Assembly (NCBI RefSeq): GCF_003339845.1
Contig: NZ_PPTR01000008.1
Span: forward strand, 117,783 to 181,782
Direction of reading: 5' to 3'
DNA: 64,000 bases
DNA from: Gordonibacter sp. 28C
GTDB lineage: Bacteria > Actinomycetota > Coriobacteriia > Coriobacteriales > Eggerthellaceae
This document shows, in pieces, positions 19,613-28,126 of this stretch. Numbering within the stretch: position 1 is the stretch's first letter; each line of letters starts with the position of its first letter. A program made the position numbers and the translations under genes. Below the pieces are notes generated by a model. It saw only the letters and a list, made by a program, of their open reading frames with translations. It was not told where the DNA came from and did not search any database.

Positions 19613-19722
19613 GATGGGGGGCTACTTGCAGTGCGTCGGTCGGCGGGCCGTCGCGGCCGCGCCTGCGCCCAGCGACCCGCCGGTCGCACTCACGACCGGC
19701 GGGTCGCTCCGGGCGGCGCATC

Positions 19723-20466
19723 CTAGGCGAATGCGCCGCCTAGGATGCGCGCGACATCGGTTTCCTCGAGGTAGTCGTAGGTCACGAGCTTCTTGAGCAC
19801 TTGGAGCTGGCGCTGGTGGGCGAGATCGGGGTTTTCCGAAAGCGCGTAGGCGCTCGGGGCGTTCGGAATGCCGGCCAGCAGGGTGCATTCGCTCGCGTCG
19901 AGCGCGCGCGGCGGCTTGTCGAAGTAGCCGGCGCTCGCGTTGCCGATGCCCTCGTAACCGTCGCCGAAATAGATGGAGTTCACGTACATCTCCAGTATCT
20001 GCCGCTTCGAGAAATGCCGCTCCATGGTCAGCGCCATGAACACCTCGGCCACCTTGCGCTCGAGCGTTTGCTCTTGGGTGAAGTACTCGTTCTTCGCCAG
20101 CTGCTGCGTGATGGTGCTGCCGCCCTCCACCACGGCGCCGGCTTTGATGTCGTTCACCAGCGCGCGTCCGGTGGCGATGATGTCGAAGCCCGGATGGGCG
20201 TAGAAACGATGGTCCTCCACGGCCACCACGGCCTGCAGGTACAAATCGGGCAGCTCGTCGATGGGCGTGAACCCCGCCTGGCTCTCGATGCGCTGCTCCA
20301 GCTCGCTTAGGGGCTGGGCCTCGAGGGCGTCCCGGTACAGGTTGAAGCCGCGTGCCGCGAAGAACGCGCCTGCGAGCACGACGAGGACGGCCGCGAGGGC
20401 AAGCAGGTGCCCGACGACCCGGGCGACGCGCTCGGCCGTGGTGGTGCGGTGAGTGCTCGGAGCCAT
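19723..20466 (-). CDS. Monofunctional peptidoglycan glycosyltransferase (GT51)
   Basis: Polymerises lipid II into glycan strands. It is 247 residues, the size of MtgA-type enzymes that lack a penicillin-binding domain. One membrane segment (about residues 18-41) is followed by the GT51 domain with its signatures: VAVEDHRFYAHPGFD (catalytic Glu), GGSTITQQLAKNEYF, RKVAEVFMALTMERHFSK, ILEMYVNSIYFGDGYEGIG. No ribosomal or regulatory feature is notable. The orientation matches the neighbouring GH25 lysozyme, with the MITE in between. Confidence 0.9.
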   Translation of the reverse strand: MAPSTHRTTTAERVARVVGHLLALAAVLVVLAGAFFAARGFNLYRDALEAQPLSELEQRIESQAGFTPIDELPDLYLQAVVAVEDHRFYAHPGFDIIATGRALVNDIKAGAVVEGGSTITQQLAKNEYFTQEQTLERKVAEVFMALTMERHFSKRQILEMYVNSIYFGDGYEGIGNASAGYFDKPPRALDASECTLLAGIPNAPSAYALSENPDLAHQRQLQVLKKLVTYDYLEETDVARILGGAFA

Positions 20467-20695
20467 GATGGCCGCCTTTCCCTTGGATGCGTGTCTACGC
20501 TATCCGTTATACCAAGCCTTCCTTAAGGAAACCTTACCCACCGCTTGCCCCGGTCTTACATTCCTGAAAGGAAGGACGGTGCGGATATGATACCTTTACG
20601 CTATACTTAGTGCGGATGAACGGCAACACCCTCTTGCTACGAGGGGGTTTGCGTTTCGCAAACTGTTATGGCGGCGCGGTGAGGATGGTAGGAAC
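20467..20695. other. Divergent promoter region of the GT51 and Rrf2 genes
   Basis: No gene. It contains CTATACTTAGTG near 20600-20611 (possible -10 for the Rrf2 gene) and a small hairpin ACCCTC-ttgctac-GAGGGGGT near 20627-20646 in its leader. Confidence 0.4.
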
Positions 20696-21106
20696 ATGAT
20701 GATTTCGACGAAGGGGCGCTACGCCTTGCGACTCATGATCGATATCGCCAGCCGCGAGGACGACGGCGTTCCCGTGACCATGCGCCAGGCGGCCGAGCGC
20801 CAGGACCTTTCCGTCAAGTACCTCGAGCAGTTGGGGGGCGCGTTGGTGAAAGCCGGCGTGCTGAAGAGCATCCGCGGCGTGAGCGGCGGCTACCTGCTGG
20901 CGCGGCCGGCCGAGGACATCACCGCCGGCGACGTGCTGCGCGCCACCGAGGGCAGCTGCGCGCCCGTGGCCTGCCTCGAGGAGGGCGCCGAGGCGTGCCC
21001 GCGCCGCGACGAGTGCGTGGCCATCAACTTCTGGCGCGGTTTGGACCGTGCCATCGAAGACTACGTGGACGGCGTCTCGTTGGCCGACCTGGTGAAGATG
21101 GGCTAG
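20696..21106 (+). CDS. Rrf2-family (IscR/CymR-like) regulator with four cysteines
   Basis: A 136-residue winged-helix regulator. MISTKGRYALRLMIDIA, LSVKYLEQLGGALVKAGVLKSIRGVSGGYLLAR is the Rrf2 DNA-binding core. Cysteines at 88, 93, 101 and 107 (CAPVACLEEGAEACPRRDEC) suggest an Fe-S cluster or redox switch of the IscR/NsrR sort, although their spacing differs from IscR. No isc/suf or cysteine gene is adjacent, so the regulon is unknown. Confidence 0.9.
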   Translation: MMISTKGRYALRLMIDIASREDDGVPVTMRQAAERQDLSVKYLEQLGGALVKAGVLKSIRGVSGGYLLARPAEDITAGDVLRATEGSCAPVACLEEGAEACPRRDECVAINFWRGLDRAIEDYVDGVSLADLVKMG

Positions 21107-21115
21107 CGGCGGACG

Positions 21116-21829
21116 CTAGAAATCGAGCCGCCGGCAGATCATGAGGCACGCGGCGCAAGATACGAGGTAGAACGCCAAGGCCGCAACGGCCAGGATACCC
21201 GCTGCGACGAGGAAGCTCTCGGGCGACGCTGCAAGCGAGGCGAGCCCGCGGAAAAACGGCGGAGCCGTCTCCGGCCTCACCCAGACGTTGATGGCGGGGT
21301 TGATGGCAAGGATCGAAACCATCATGAGCAAAGCCATGGCGTAGCGCGTGGCGTTTGCGAAGCCGAAGTTCAGGAACGTGGGCAGCATGATGCCCCCGGT
21401 GACGAGCGCCAACGCGAGCGACACGGCGACGGACCAGGCAAGTCCGACGACGTCCAGGCCGCCCGAGCGCATCGCGATCGCCGCGTAGGCGGGCACGCTC
21501 TGCACGGCGAGGGTCACGAGAAGGTAGACGGCCACGCCTATCAGCGTGCCCGCAGCGGCGACGGCCGCGAGGAACGCGTAGCGCCCGAGCACGACGTCGG
21601 CGCGGGTGAGGGGCAGGACGAGGCGGAAGTGATTCCAGTCGCGCTGGTCATCGTACGCCGCCAATGCCTGCGCGACCGAGATCGCAGAAAGCTCGCCGAA
21701 GTAGGGGATGATTCCCGGATGGCTGCCCATGATGAGCGCGGCGATGCCGCCCATGCCCAAGAGCAGCAACAGGTAGCGCCTCAGCAGCTTCTTCGTGGTG
21801 GCGAAGTCCATCAGGAACATCGCTTTCAT
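21116..21829 (-). CDS. ABC-2 type permease subunit (second of pair)
   Basis: A 237-residue integral membrane protein with about six hydrophobic segments, starting MKAMFLMDFATTKKLLRRYLLLLLG. It has the family feature YDDQRDWNHFRLVLPLTRADVVLGRY, which is almost the same as in its neighbour (YDERNDWERFRLTLPLSRADIIRGRY), so the two arose by duplication and probably form a heterodimer. Last gene of the leftward ytrA-like operon. Confidence 0.85.
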   Translation of the reverse strand: MKAMFLMDFATTKKLLRRYLLLLLGMGGIAALIMGSHPGIIPYFGELSAISVAQALAAYDDQRDWNHFRLVLPLTRADVVLGRYAFLAAVAAAGTLIGVAVYLLVTLAVQSVPAYAAIAMRSGGLDVVGLAWSVAVSLALALVTGGIMLPTFLNFGFANATRYAMALLMMVSILAINPAINVWVRPETAPPFFRGLASLAASPESFLVAAGILAVAALAFYLVSCAACLMICRRLDF

Positions 21830-21903
21830 GGAGCTCCTTCCGTTGCGCGATCCCGAGGACCGGCGGATTCCGGGTATCTCGAGATCGCGCGTTTCGCTTC
21901 GTC

Positions 21904-22605
21904 TTAGAACTCCCGCTTTTCGTACAGCTTCACGGACAGCAGGCAGGAGAGCGCGGAGAGCACGGCCACGAAGGCGAGAACGGCCAGCGCCAAGACGATC
22001 GTGCCCTCCGAGGTGAGGGCCCAGGTGACCAGGTCGACGACGAACGCAGGCGGCGGGCCCGCTTTCTGCGCGAGCGCGGTGCCTAAGGGCAAAAGGATGA
22101 TGAACGCGAGCGGGATGAAGCGCACCGCCTTCGTCATGCCGAAGCGGGCGACCAGAGGCAACGCGATGAGCCAGAGGACGAGCGAGAACGCGATGGAGGC
22201 CACGGCCATTGCCAGCAGCACCTGCCAGCCGAGCGGCTCCGAAAGCGCGGAGAGTATCGGCGCGTCCGGCATGGCCTGGGCCAGGCCGTAAACGATGGCG
22301 GTGAGCAGCGCGCCCACGGCCAGCCCCACCAGCGTCATGATGACGAACGTGCCGTAGCGGCCGCGGATGATGTCCGCGCGCGAGAGGGGCAGCGTCAAGC
22401 GGAAGCGCTCCCAATCGTTGCGCTCATCGTAGGCCACGAGCGTGAATCCAACCGAATAAGCCAGCATGAGCGCCATGATGGGCATGATGGTCATGGGGGT
22501 TTGGGTGGACACCGCGATGACAAGGGACACGACCACGCCCAGCACCATCTGGGACATCGCGATCTTCTTGGCCGTGAGCAGGTCGAACATGAGCATGGTT
22601 TTCAT
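21904..22605 (-). CDS. ABC-2 type permease subunit (first of pair)
   Basis: A 233-residue membrane protein, about six helices, sharing the YDERNDWERFRLTLPLSRAD motif with the next gene. Its ATG overlaps the stop of the ATPase gene by 4 bases, which indicates coupled synthesis of the ATPase and the permease. The likely partner is the ATPase at 22602-23489. Confidence 0.87.
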   Translation of the reverse strand: MKTMLMFDLLTAKKIAMSQMVLGVVVSLVIAVSTQTPMTIMPIMALMLAYSVGFTLVAYDERNDWERFRLTLPLSRADIIRGRYGTFVIMTLVGLAVGALLTAIVYGLAQAMPDAPILSALSEPLGWQVLLAMAVASIAFSLVLWLIALPLVARFGMTKAVRFIPLAFIILLPLGTALAQKAGPPPAFVVDLVTWALTSEGTIVLALAVLAFVAVLSALSCLLSVKLYEKREF

Positions 22606-23489
22606 CGGGCGCCTCCCTTCAGCATGAGCGACATGTACGATTCGATGTCGGCGCGGTCGAGCGCGATGGCGGGGAACCGCGCGGCGAACGCCTGGCGGTC
22701 GGGTACGAGGACGGACGTGCCGTAGGTGTTGCGCTCGTAGCGCATGGCGCCCGGCGCGAAGAAGCCGCTGTCCGCCACGGCGTCGAACTCGGCCGCACGG
22801 CACTGGGCTACGCCGGCCATCTCGGTGATGACGTCCTTCTCCACGGAGAACACGATGCGGCCCCCGTCGATGCACACGATGTAGTCGGCGATCTTCTCCA
22901 GGTCGCTCGTGATGTGGCTGGACATGAGGATGCCGCGACGCTCGTCGTTCATGAACAGGCGCAGCGTGTCGAGCGCCTCTTCGCGGGCCATGGGATCGAG
23001 GCCGGCCGTGGCCTCGTCGAGCACGAGCAGGTCGGGGTTGTGCGCCAGCGCGCACGCCAGCGACAGCTTCATGCCCATGCCGCGCGAAAGCTCTTTCACG
23101 GTTTTGTCCAGCGGCAGTTGGAAGGCGTGCGCGAACGTGCGGAACGCGCCGGGATTCCAGTTCTTGTAGCACTGGTCCATGAGCTTGCCCACCATGTCCA
23201 CCGAGAGCTCTTCAGGGAACGAGCACGTGTCGAACACCACGCCGATGCGCTGCTTGAGCTGCGCGAGGCGCTTTTCGGGCGCTCCGGTTACCTCCTCGCC
23301 GAACAGCGAGACGGAGCCGCCGTCGGGCCTGATAAGGCCGAGCACGGCCTTGATGGTGGTGGTTTTGCCGGCGCCGTTGGAGCCGATGAAGCCCACGACG
23401 CTGCCCGTCGGCACGCTGAGGGAGACGCCTTCGAGGTCGAAGTCGTCGTAGTGCTTCTCCAGGTTTTGTATGCGCAGTAAATCGCTCAT
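22602..23489 (-). CDS. ABC transporter ATPase, YtrB-like
   Basis: A 295-residue ATPase. Walker A GSNGAGKTTTIKAVLG, ABC signature ELSRGMGMKLSLACAL, Walker B LLVLDEATAGLDP, H-loop SSHITSDLEKIAD. The C-terminal ~80 residues are the accessory domain seen in YtrB/BcrA-like proteins. With the GntR repressor and two permeases it makes a YtrA-YtrB-permease set; such operons respond to cell-wall-active antibiotics in Bacillus. The substrate is unknown here. Confidence 0.9.
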   Translation of the reverse strand: MSDLLRIQNLEKHYDDFDLEGVSLSVPTGSVVGFIGSNGAGKTTTIKAVLGLIRPDGGSVSLFGEEVTGAPEKRLAQLKQRIGVVFDTCSFPEELSVDMVGKLMDQCYKNWNPGAFRTFAHAFQLPLDKTVKELSRGMGMKLSLACALAHNPDLLVLDEATAGLDPMAREEALDTLRLFMNDERRGILMSSHITSDLEKIADYIVCIDGGRIVFSVEKDVITEMAGVAQCRAAEFDAVADSGFFAPGAMRYERNTYGTSVLVPDRQAFAARFPAIALDRADIESYMSLMLKGGAR

Positions 23490-23557
23490 CAGTCGTCACT
23501 TTCTTCTTGCGGTTGAACGGTCGGCGGATCCGAGCCCGTGCGGGCGAGGCTCCGCGA

Positions 23558-23929
23558 TCAGTCCTCCATGAGGAGGTCGAGCATGTCGTGGAGCTCTCGC
23601 GCATCGACGCCGGCGCTTCTCGCCTCGTCCACCGCGCCGCCCAGCAGCTCCTCGATGTGCCGCAGGCGCTCCTCGCGCAGCAGCTCCATGTTGCCGCCGG
23701 CGACGAAGCTGCCCTTGCCCTGCACCGTCTCGATGAACCCTTGGGCCTCGAGGTCGGCGTAGGCGCGCTTCGTGGTGATGACGCTGATGCGCAGGTCGTT
23801 CGCCAGCGCGCGCATCGAGGGAAGCTGGGCCCCTTCCGCGAGCGTGCCGTTCATGATGAGGTTCTTCATCTGGGCGGTTATCTGCTCGTAGATGGGCTTG
23901 TCGCTTGCGTTCGAGATGATGATGTCCAC
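23558..23929 (-). CDS. GntR-family repressor, YtrA subfamily
   Basis: A 123-residue regulator with a GntR winged helix (PIYEQITAQMKNLIMNGTLAEGAQLPSMRALANDLRISVITTKRAYADLEAQGFIETVQGKGSFVAG) and only a short ~40-residue C-terminal helical tail, the mark of the YtrA subfamily. First gene of the operon; presumably autoregulated at the dyad near 24083-24114. Confidence 0.92.
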   Translation of the reverse strand: MDIIISNASDKPIYEQITAQMKNLIMNGTLAEGAQLPSMRALANDLRISVITTKRAYADLEAQGFIETVQGKGSFVAGGNMELLREERLRHIEELLGGAVDEARSAGVDARELHDMLDLLMED

Positions 23930-24082
23930 GGTGCTCCTTTATGGTTCCAGCGGGGAAGCGCCCGGCGTCCCGTGCGCTTCCGGCGGTGCGACGGCGACGT
24001 CTCGCCATCGCACCTGAACGACGGGAAACACGTTCTTTCCTGTCGCCCGAGGGCCTTCCCTCCGCATGGCTTCTGTTCGGAA

Positions 24083-24114
24083 GTGTGCAAAGTGTATATA
24101 CCCTCTATGCACAC
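24083..24114 (-). promoter_or_regulatory. Probable YtrA-type operator
   Basis: Inverted repeat GTGTGCA (24083-24089) / TGCACAC (24108-24114) around an AT-rich GTGTATATAC core, upstream of the GntR gene. Position and symmetry fit autoregulation by the GntR protein. A second TATAGTGTG-like stretch follows at 24113-24125. Confidence 0.5.
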
Positions 24115-24168
24115 TATAAACACTATGCGAGGCGAGTGTCAAGCAGAATAGGAGGAGAATTTTGCGAC

Positions 24169-24197
24169 TTGAAAGTAATACTGTATTACGATATATT
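24169..24197 (+). promoter_or_regulatory. Promoter with palindromic operator for the RelB/VapC-type pair
   Basis: TTGAAA (24169-24174), 17-base spacer, TATATT (24192-24197). The spacer contains the perfect palindrome GTAATAC-T-GTATTAC (24175-24189). A ribbon-helix-helix antitoxin binding there would repress its own operon. Confidence 0.75.
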
Positions 24198-24221
24198 GGG
24201 TGCAAAGAAAGGAGGCCAGCC

Positions 24222-24623
24222 ATGGAAGCTGCAGCCGAAAAGGGAGCCCCCAAGAAGACACCGAGGAAAACGACGGGCAAGGCTCCGGCGAAGCCGAGCC
24301 GGACCGATTCCATCGTCACGGCCCGCGTGCCGCAAGAGATTCGGGAACAGGGGAACAAGGTGCTGAAGAAGATCGGCGCGACTCCGACGGAGCTGGTCAA
24401 CGCCGCCTACGAATACGTTCTCGAGCACGAAGAGCTCCCCAAGGTCACGCCGTCGCTTGAGGAATTGCGAGGAAAGCGGCGCGAACTTACGCCCGAACAG
24501 AAGGAGAAGCTGCGGGAGCGTGCGCGTTCCATGACGCTCAAGGCGCCCGATGATTGGGAAGGCAAATCGTTTAAAGAGCTGCTCGACGAGGCTCGGGGGG
24601 AACGTTATGCGCGCTTTGCTTGA
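24222..24623 (+). CDS. RelB/DinJ-like antitoxin
   Basis: A 133-residue protein. The first ~27 residues are Lys/Ala/Pro-rich. Residues ~28-75 (TDSIVTARVPQEIREQGNKV, LKKIGATPTELVNAAYEYVL) match the ribbon-helix-helix N-terminal part of RelB/DinJ antitoxins. The C-terminal half is charged and would wrap the toxin. The strong site AAAGGAGG precedes ATG 24222. It overlaps the PIN toxin gene by 17 bases. A RelB-type antitoxin paired with a PIN toxin instead of a RelE toxin is a mixed pairing. Confidence 0.8.
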   Translation: MEAAAEKGAPKKTPRKTTGKAPAKPSRTDSIVTARVPQEIREQGNKVLKKIGATPTELVNAAYEYVLEHEELPKVTPSLEELRGKRRELTPEQKEKLRERARSMTLKAPDDWEGKSFKELLDEARGERYARFA

Positions 24624-25053
24624 TACGAACGTCATGGTCGATCTGTTCACTGGCCGACCGCCTGAAGGGGAATACGCAATGAAACTTCAGGTCATGCAGG
24701 AGCTTGACGATATAGAGCTGTGGGTTTCCGCGAAGTCCTTCACTGACGCCTTTTACGTGATGAGGAAGAACAACAAGAGTGCAGACGTGCAGCGCGCGTT
24801 TGTCAAGAGCATGGGGTTTTTGAACGTGTGCGCCGTAGACGCCGACGATATCCGCATGACCGCCGAGCGATGCTGGCCCGATTTCGAGGACTGCCTGATC
24901 GACGTATGCGCGGAAAAGGTCAAAGCGGACTATCTTCTCACGTGGGATCGCAAAGGGTTCAAAAACTCGCATACGACGGCGCTGTCCCCGCGGGATTTCT
25001 TCGCAAAGCTGGAATCGGAACTCGGACTTGTCTACGAGGCTATCGACCGGTAG
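24607..25053 (+). CDS. PIN-domain toxin (VapC-like ribonuclease)
   Basis: A 148-residue PIN-domain protein. MRALLDTNVMVDLF gives the first metal-binding Asp; DFEDCLIDVCAEKVKADYLLTWDRKGF gives the later acidic residues of the active site. VapC proteins are Mg-dependent RNases. ATG 24607 lies inside the antitoxin gene, so translation is coupled. The arrangement antitoxin-toxin and the operator upstream make a complete type II module. Confidence 0.87.
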   Translation: MRALLDTNVMVDLFTGRPPEGEYAMKLQVMQELDDIELWVSAKSFTDAFYVMRKNNKSADVQRAFVKSMGFLNVCAVDADDIRMTAERCWPDFEDCLIDVCAEKVKADYLLTWDRKGFKNSHTTALSPRDFFAKLESELGLVYEAIDR

Positions 25054-25099
25054 GGAGACTTGCCTGATGTTCGATAAGTGATTTGAAAAGGAGCGATTG

Positions 25100-25465
25100 A
25101 TGGGCGACGTGCTGTTTGTGGAGTATCCGAAGTGCTCTACCTGCAAGAAGGCGAAGGCGTGGCTCGACGCGCACGGGGTGGCGTACGCCGACCGGCATAT
25201 CGTGGAGGACAATCCGGCGGCGGACGAGTTGGCGGCGTGGCACGCGAGAAGCGGGCAGCCGCTGCGGCGCTTCTTCAACACGAGCGGCATGCTGTACCGC
25301 GAGCGCAACGTGAAGGCGCTGCTGGATGCCGGCATGGGCGACGAGGACGCTTATGCGCTGCTCGCCGAGAACGGCATGATGGTGAAGCGCCCGATCGTGG
25401 TGGGGGACGACTTCGTTCTCGTGGGCTTCAAAGAAGCGGAATGGGAGCGCGCGCTGCTGGGCTAG
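25100..25465 (+). CDS. ArsC/Spx-family thioredoxin-fold protein
   Basis: A 121-residue protein starting MGDVLFVEYPKCSTCKKAKAWLDAHG; the Cys12-x2-Cys15 pair is the Spx/ArsC redox site. RFFNTSGMLYRERN and MVKRPIVVGDDFVLVGF are conserved in the family. The YffB/Spx-type branch is favoured over true arsenate reductase; no ars genes are near. The start is fixed by AAAAGGAG 6 bases upstream. Confidence 0.87.
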   Translation: MGDVLFVEYPKCSTCKKAKAWLDAHGVAYADRHIVEDNPAADELAAWHARSGQPLRRFFNTSGMLYRERNVKALLDAGMGDEDAYALLAENGMMVKRPIVVGDDFVLVGFKEAEWERALLG

Positions 25466-25531
25466 AACCGAGCGTGCAGGCCGACCTGCGACGCGAGGCG
25501 GCTTGCACGGGAACGCAATCTGGAGATGCGC

Positions 25532-25978
25532 TTACAGGTTGTCGGTGTCGAGCACGAGTGTGAAGGGGCCGTCGTTCACCAGGCTCACGTCCATATACGC
25601 GCCGAAGCGGCCGGTTTCCACGCGGGGGACGTCGCGTCGGGCGCGGTCGGCGAACCATTCGTAGAGGCGGTTCGCCTCGTCGGGCGCTCCGGCCTCGGTG
25701 AACGAGGGCCGGTTGCCCTTCTTGCAGTTGGCGTACAGCGTGAACTGCGACACCACCAGCACGTCGCCCGCCACGTCGGACAGCGACAGGTTCGTCTTGC
25801 CGTCGGCATCCTCGAATATGCGCAGACGCGCGATCTTGCTCCACAAGCGCTCCGCCTGCTCCTCGCCGTCGTCGTGACCCACGCCCAACAAGATGAGCAG
25901 CCCGTGCCCGATGCTGCCCGCCGTTTCGCCGTCGATGTCGACCCGCGCGCTGCTCACGCGTTGAATGACTGCCCGCAT
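25532..25978 (-). CDS. dtd: D-aminoacyl-tRNA deacylase
   Basis: Removes D-amino acids (and glycine from tRNA-Ala) from mischarged tRNA. It has 148 residues, full length. [18 protein letters not shown] start, the [17 protein letters not shown] motif (catalytic pocket), and the cross-subunit Gly-cisPro-type segment near [19 protein letters not shown] lies 6 bases before ATG. Confidence 0.96.
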   Translation of the reverse strand: MRAVIQRVSSARVDIDGETAGSIGHGLLILLGVGHDDGEEQAERLWSKIARLRIFEDADGKTNLSLSDVAGDVLVVSQFTLYANCKKGNRPSFTEAGAPDEANRLYEWFADRARRDVPRVETGRFGAYMDVSLVNDGPFTLVLDTDNL

Positions 25979-26162
25979 GGATGCCTCCTTCGAGACGCCG
26001 CCCGCCGCGCCGTTCGCCTTCGCGTGCGCTGCGGTGCCGCTGGTTTTGCCGTTCGGTTTAGTATAACGGGGTTTACAGCGGTGCCGGGCGGGCGTATAAC
26101 CGTCGCATCCGATTCTCCGACGGCCTTGCGCCGTCGATCCGAGCACGAGAGGGGCGCCGCCT

Positions 26163-26684
26163 ATGACGTACGCCATCGTATACGATAGCAGGACCGGCAA
26201 CACCGAGCAGCTTGCCCGCGCCGTTGCCGAGGCGCTGCCGGAAGATGGCCGTCTGGCGTTCGGGCGCGTGGGCGAGGTGGACGCCTCCGTCGCAGCGCGG
26301 GCCGACCGCCTGTACGCGGGCTTCTGGACGAACCGGGGCGACTGCACCGACGAGATGGCGGAGGTGCTGGCCGGTTTTAAGGGCAAGGAGGTGTTCCTGT
26401 TCGGTACGGCCGGGTTCGGTGCCGACGAGACGTACTTCGCGGGCGTGGCGGCGCGCGTGGCCGTGCACGTGCCCGAGTCGGTGCAGGTGGTGGGCGCGTT
26501 CATGTGCCAAGGACGCATGCCGCGCACCGTGCGCGACCGCTACGAGCGCACGGCCGAGCAGAACCCGGCGCAGGCCGCGCGCATGGGGCAGCTCATAGAG
26601 AACTTCGACGAGGCGGCCGACCATCCCAACGCCGACGACCTTGCGCGTTTGCGTGCGAAAGTGCAGTCCGTGCCGCTGGATTGA
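26163..26684 (+). CDS. Flavodoxin-family protein
   Basis: A 173-residue FMN-binding protein. The phosphate loop [12 protein letters not shown] is at residues 7-18, followed by [12 protein letters not shown] and FLFGTAGFG, the pattern of the Flavodoxin_3-type family. Some members of this group (BilS) accompany bilirubin reductase, but no bilR-like gene is adjacent here, so the electron partner is unknown. The C-terminal helical region [18 protein letters not shown] is typical. Confidence 0.87.
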   Translation: MTYAIVYDSRTGNTEQLARAVAEALPEDGRLAFGRVGEVDASVAARADRLYAGFWTNRGDCTDEMAEVLAGFKGKEVFLFGTAGFGADETYFAGVAARVAVHVPESVQVVGAFMCQGRMPRTVRDRYERTAEQNPAQAARMGQLIENFDEAADHPNADDLARLRAKVQSVPLD

Positions 26685-26742
26685 CGGGCTCGCGCACGCC
26701 CGACGGCTCATCTCGCCCGACCCGAACAGGAACGGAGACGCT

Positions 26743-27003
26743 ATGACAAAACTCACCGACCTTCCCAACATCGGCCCCCACGCCGCCGGGCAGCTCGCCG
26801 AGGTGGGCATCGAGACGGCCGAGGATCTGCTCGCCATCGGCGCCGAGCAGGCGTGGCTCAAAATGCAGGTTGTCGACCCCGGTGTGTGCATCATGCAGCT
26901 GTACGACCTGGAAGGCGCCGTGCAAGGCATTCCGAAGAAGGAGCTGGGCCCCGCACGCAAGCAGGAGCTCAAGGCGTTTGCGGCCGCGAACAAGCCCGCG
27001 TAG
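26743..27003 (+). CDS. TfoX C-terminal domain protein
   Basis: An 86-residue protein made only of the TfoX C-terminal (helix-hairpin-helix-like) domain: LTDLPNIGPHAAGQLAEVGIETAEDLLAIGAEQAW and a closing LGPARKQELKAFAAAN. Stand-alone versions are common in Gram-positive and actinobacterial genomes; they are not linked to competence there and the role is unknown. Follows the flavodoxin gene by 58 bases. Confidence 0.87.
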   Translation: MTKLTDLPNIGPHAAGQLAEVGIETAEDLLAIGAEQAWLKMQVVDPGVCIMQLYDLEGAVQGIPKKELGPARKQELKAFAAANKPA

Positions 27004-27120
27004 TTTTTTGGCGGTCCCCGCTCAGGATGACAAGGGGGCCAGCAGGTCGCTCTTAGGGGGATCACCCATCGTAAAAGTTTTCGTTTCTTGAGCGATTTTG
27101 CTCGTTATCCTCGGTGGGGC

Positions 27121-27148
27121 TGATTGTCGCACGACAAAATGCTATCCT
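27121..27148 (+). promoter_or_regulatory. Operator/promoter of the NrfD-type gene
   Basis: TGATTGTCGCACGACAA at 27121-27137 contains the dyad TTGTCG (27124-27129) / CGACAA (27132-27137). TATCCT at 27143-27148 is the likely -10, so the dyad occupies the spacer. The same 17 bases recur at 29577-29593. Confidence 0.7.
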
Positions 27149-27182
27149 GTGTGGCGAACCCGAAAGCGGCGAGAGGGGAGCG

Positions 27183-28109
27183 GTGGCGTTCGGCGAGCTT
27201 ATCGTGTGGTACCTGTTCCTCGGCGGCACCGCCGCCGGGACCTTCGCGGTGCTCTCGGCCATCGATCTCTACACGGCCTTCTCTCCGGCGGTCAACCCGC
27301 GTTTCGCCCGAACGCCCCGCGGATACCTGGGAAGCCGGTCGCACTCGTCGACGCAGAGGCGCATCGCGCGGACGGGGTACGCGATAGCCTTCGTCCTGCT
27401 CGTGGTGGGCATGTTGTGCCTGCTCGCCGACCTGGGGCGGCCCGAGGCGTTCTATATGCTCTTCCTCTATCCCACGAGCAGCTTCGTTTCCATCGGCACG
27501 TTCGCACTCACGCTGTTCGCGTTATGCCTGGCTATCGCGCTTGCGGAGTCGGTGCTCGCGCTCGGACCCGTGTGGGAGAAGATATCGCTCGCCGCGAAGG
27601 CGCTCGGCGCGATCCTCGCGCTGGTCGTCATGGTGTACACGGGGCTGCTTCTTGAGAACGTCGTTGCGGTGAGCCTGTGGCGGTCGGCTTGGTTGCCCGT
27701 CCTCTTCCTGCTCTCGGCGCTCTCGTGCGGCTGCGGAGTCGTTTTGCTGAGCACCTGCCTATGCGAGAACTACACGGGCGCGCTCGCGTGGATCCGCGGC
27801 CTTTCCCTCGCCGATGCGGTCGTCATCGTGCTCGAGGCGGTTGCGGCTGCGGCATGCGCGGCGACGGTGAACGCCGCGAGCACTGCGCGGCCGTTCGACG
27901 CGCTGCTGGTTGGCGACCAGTCCGTCGTGTTTTGGCTCGGTTTCGCGGGGTGCGGTATACTTGCGCCGCTGGTCCTCGAAACGTCCGCGCTGGTTGCTCG
28001 GCGCAGCCACCGAAGCAGCGTCGTGGCCGTCATGGCGGTGCTCATCCTAATCGGCGGTCTGAGCTTGCGGTTCGTGCTCGTGAACGCCGGCGTCCAAACC
28101 GCGGTCTGA
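27183..28109 (+). CDS. NrfD/PsrC-family quinol-interacting membrane subunit (orphan)
   Basis: A 308-residue integral membrane protein, eight to ten helices, of the NrfD/PolyS reductase family that passes electrons between menaquinol and periplasmic Fe-S proteins. Start GTG 27183 is set by GAGAGGGGAG. Features: GELIVWYLFLGGTAAGTFAVLSAIDLY at the N terminus, LLADLGRPEAFYMLFLYPTSSF and VYTGLLLENVVAVSLW, all typical. No Fe-S or catalytic subunit is adjacent; the next molybdoenzyme operon starts 1.7 kb downstream with its own anchor. It shares its operator with that operon. Confidence 0.83.
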   Translation: MAFGELIVWYLFLGGTAAGTFAVLSAIDLYTAFSPAVNPRFARTPRGYLGSRSHSSTQRRIARTGYAIAFVLLVVGMLCLLADLGRPEAFYMLFLYPTSSFVSIGTFALTLFALCLAIALAESVLALGPVWEKISLAAKALGAILALVVMVYTGLLLENVVAVSLWRSAWLPVLFLLSALSCGCGVVLLSTCLCENYTGALAWIRGLSLADAVVIVLEAVAAAACAATVNAASTARPFDALLVGDQSVVFWLGFAGCGILAPLVLETSALVARRSHRSSVVAVMAVLILIGGLSLRFVLVNAGVQTAV

Positions 28110-28126
28110 GGAAACGGCGAGACAGA

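Noticed and set aside
19457..19743. Small proteins in the region between lysozyme and transglycosylase (for example starting MTVGYA on both strands).
   Set aside because: They are read from the two inverted repeats of the MITE-like element, which is why the same peptide start appears on both strands.
25100..25465. Arsenate reductase of an ars operon.
   Set aside because: The fold is shared, but there are no arsenic genes nearby and the sequence is nearer the Spx/YffB group.
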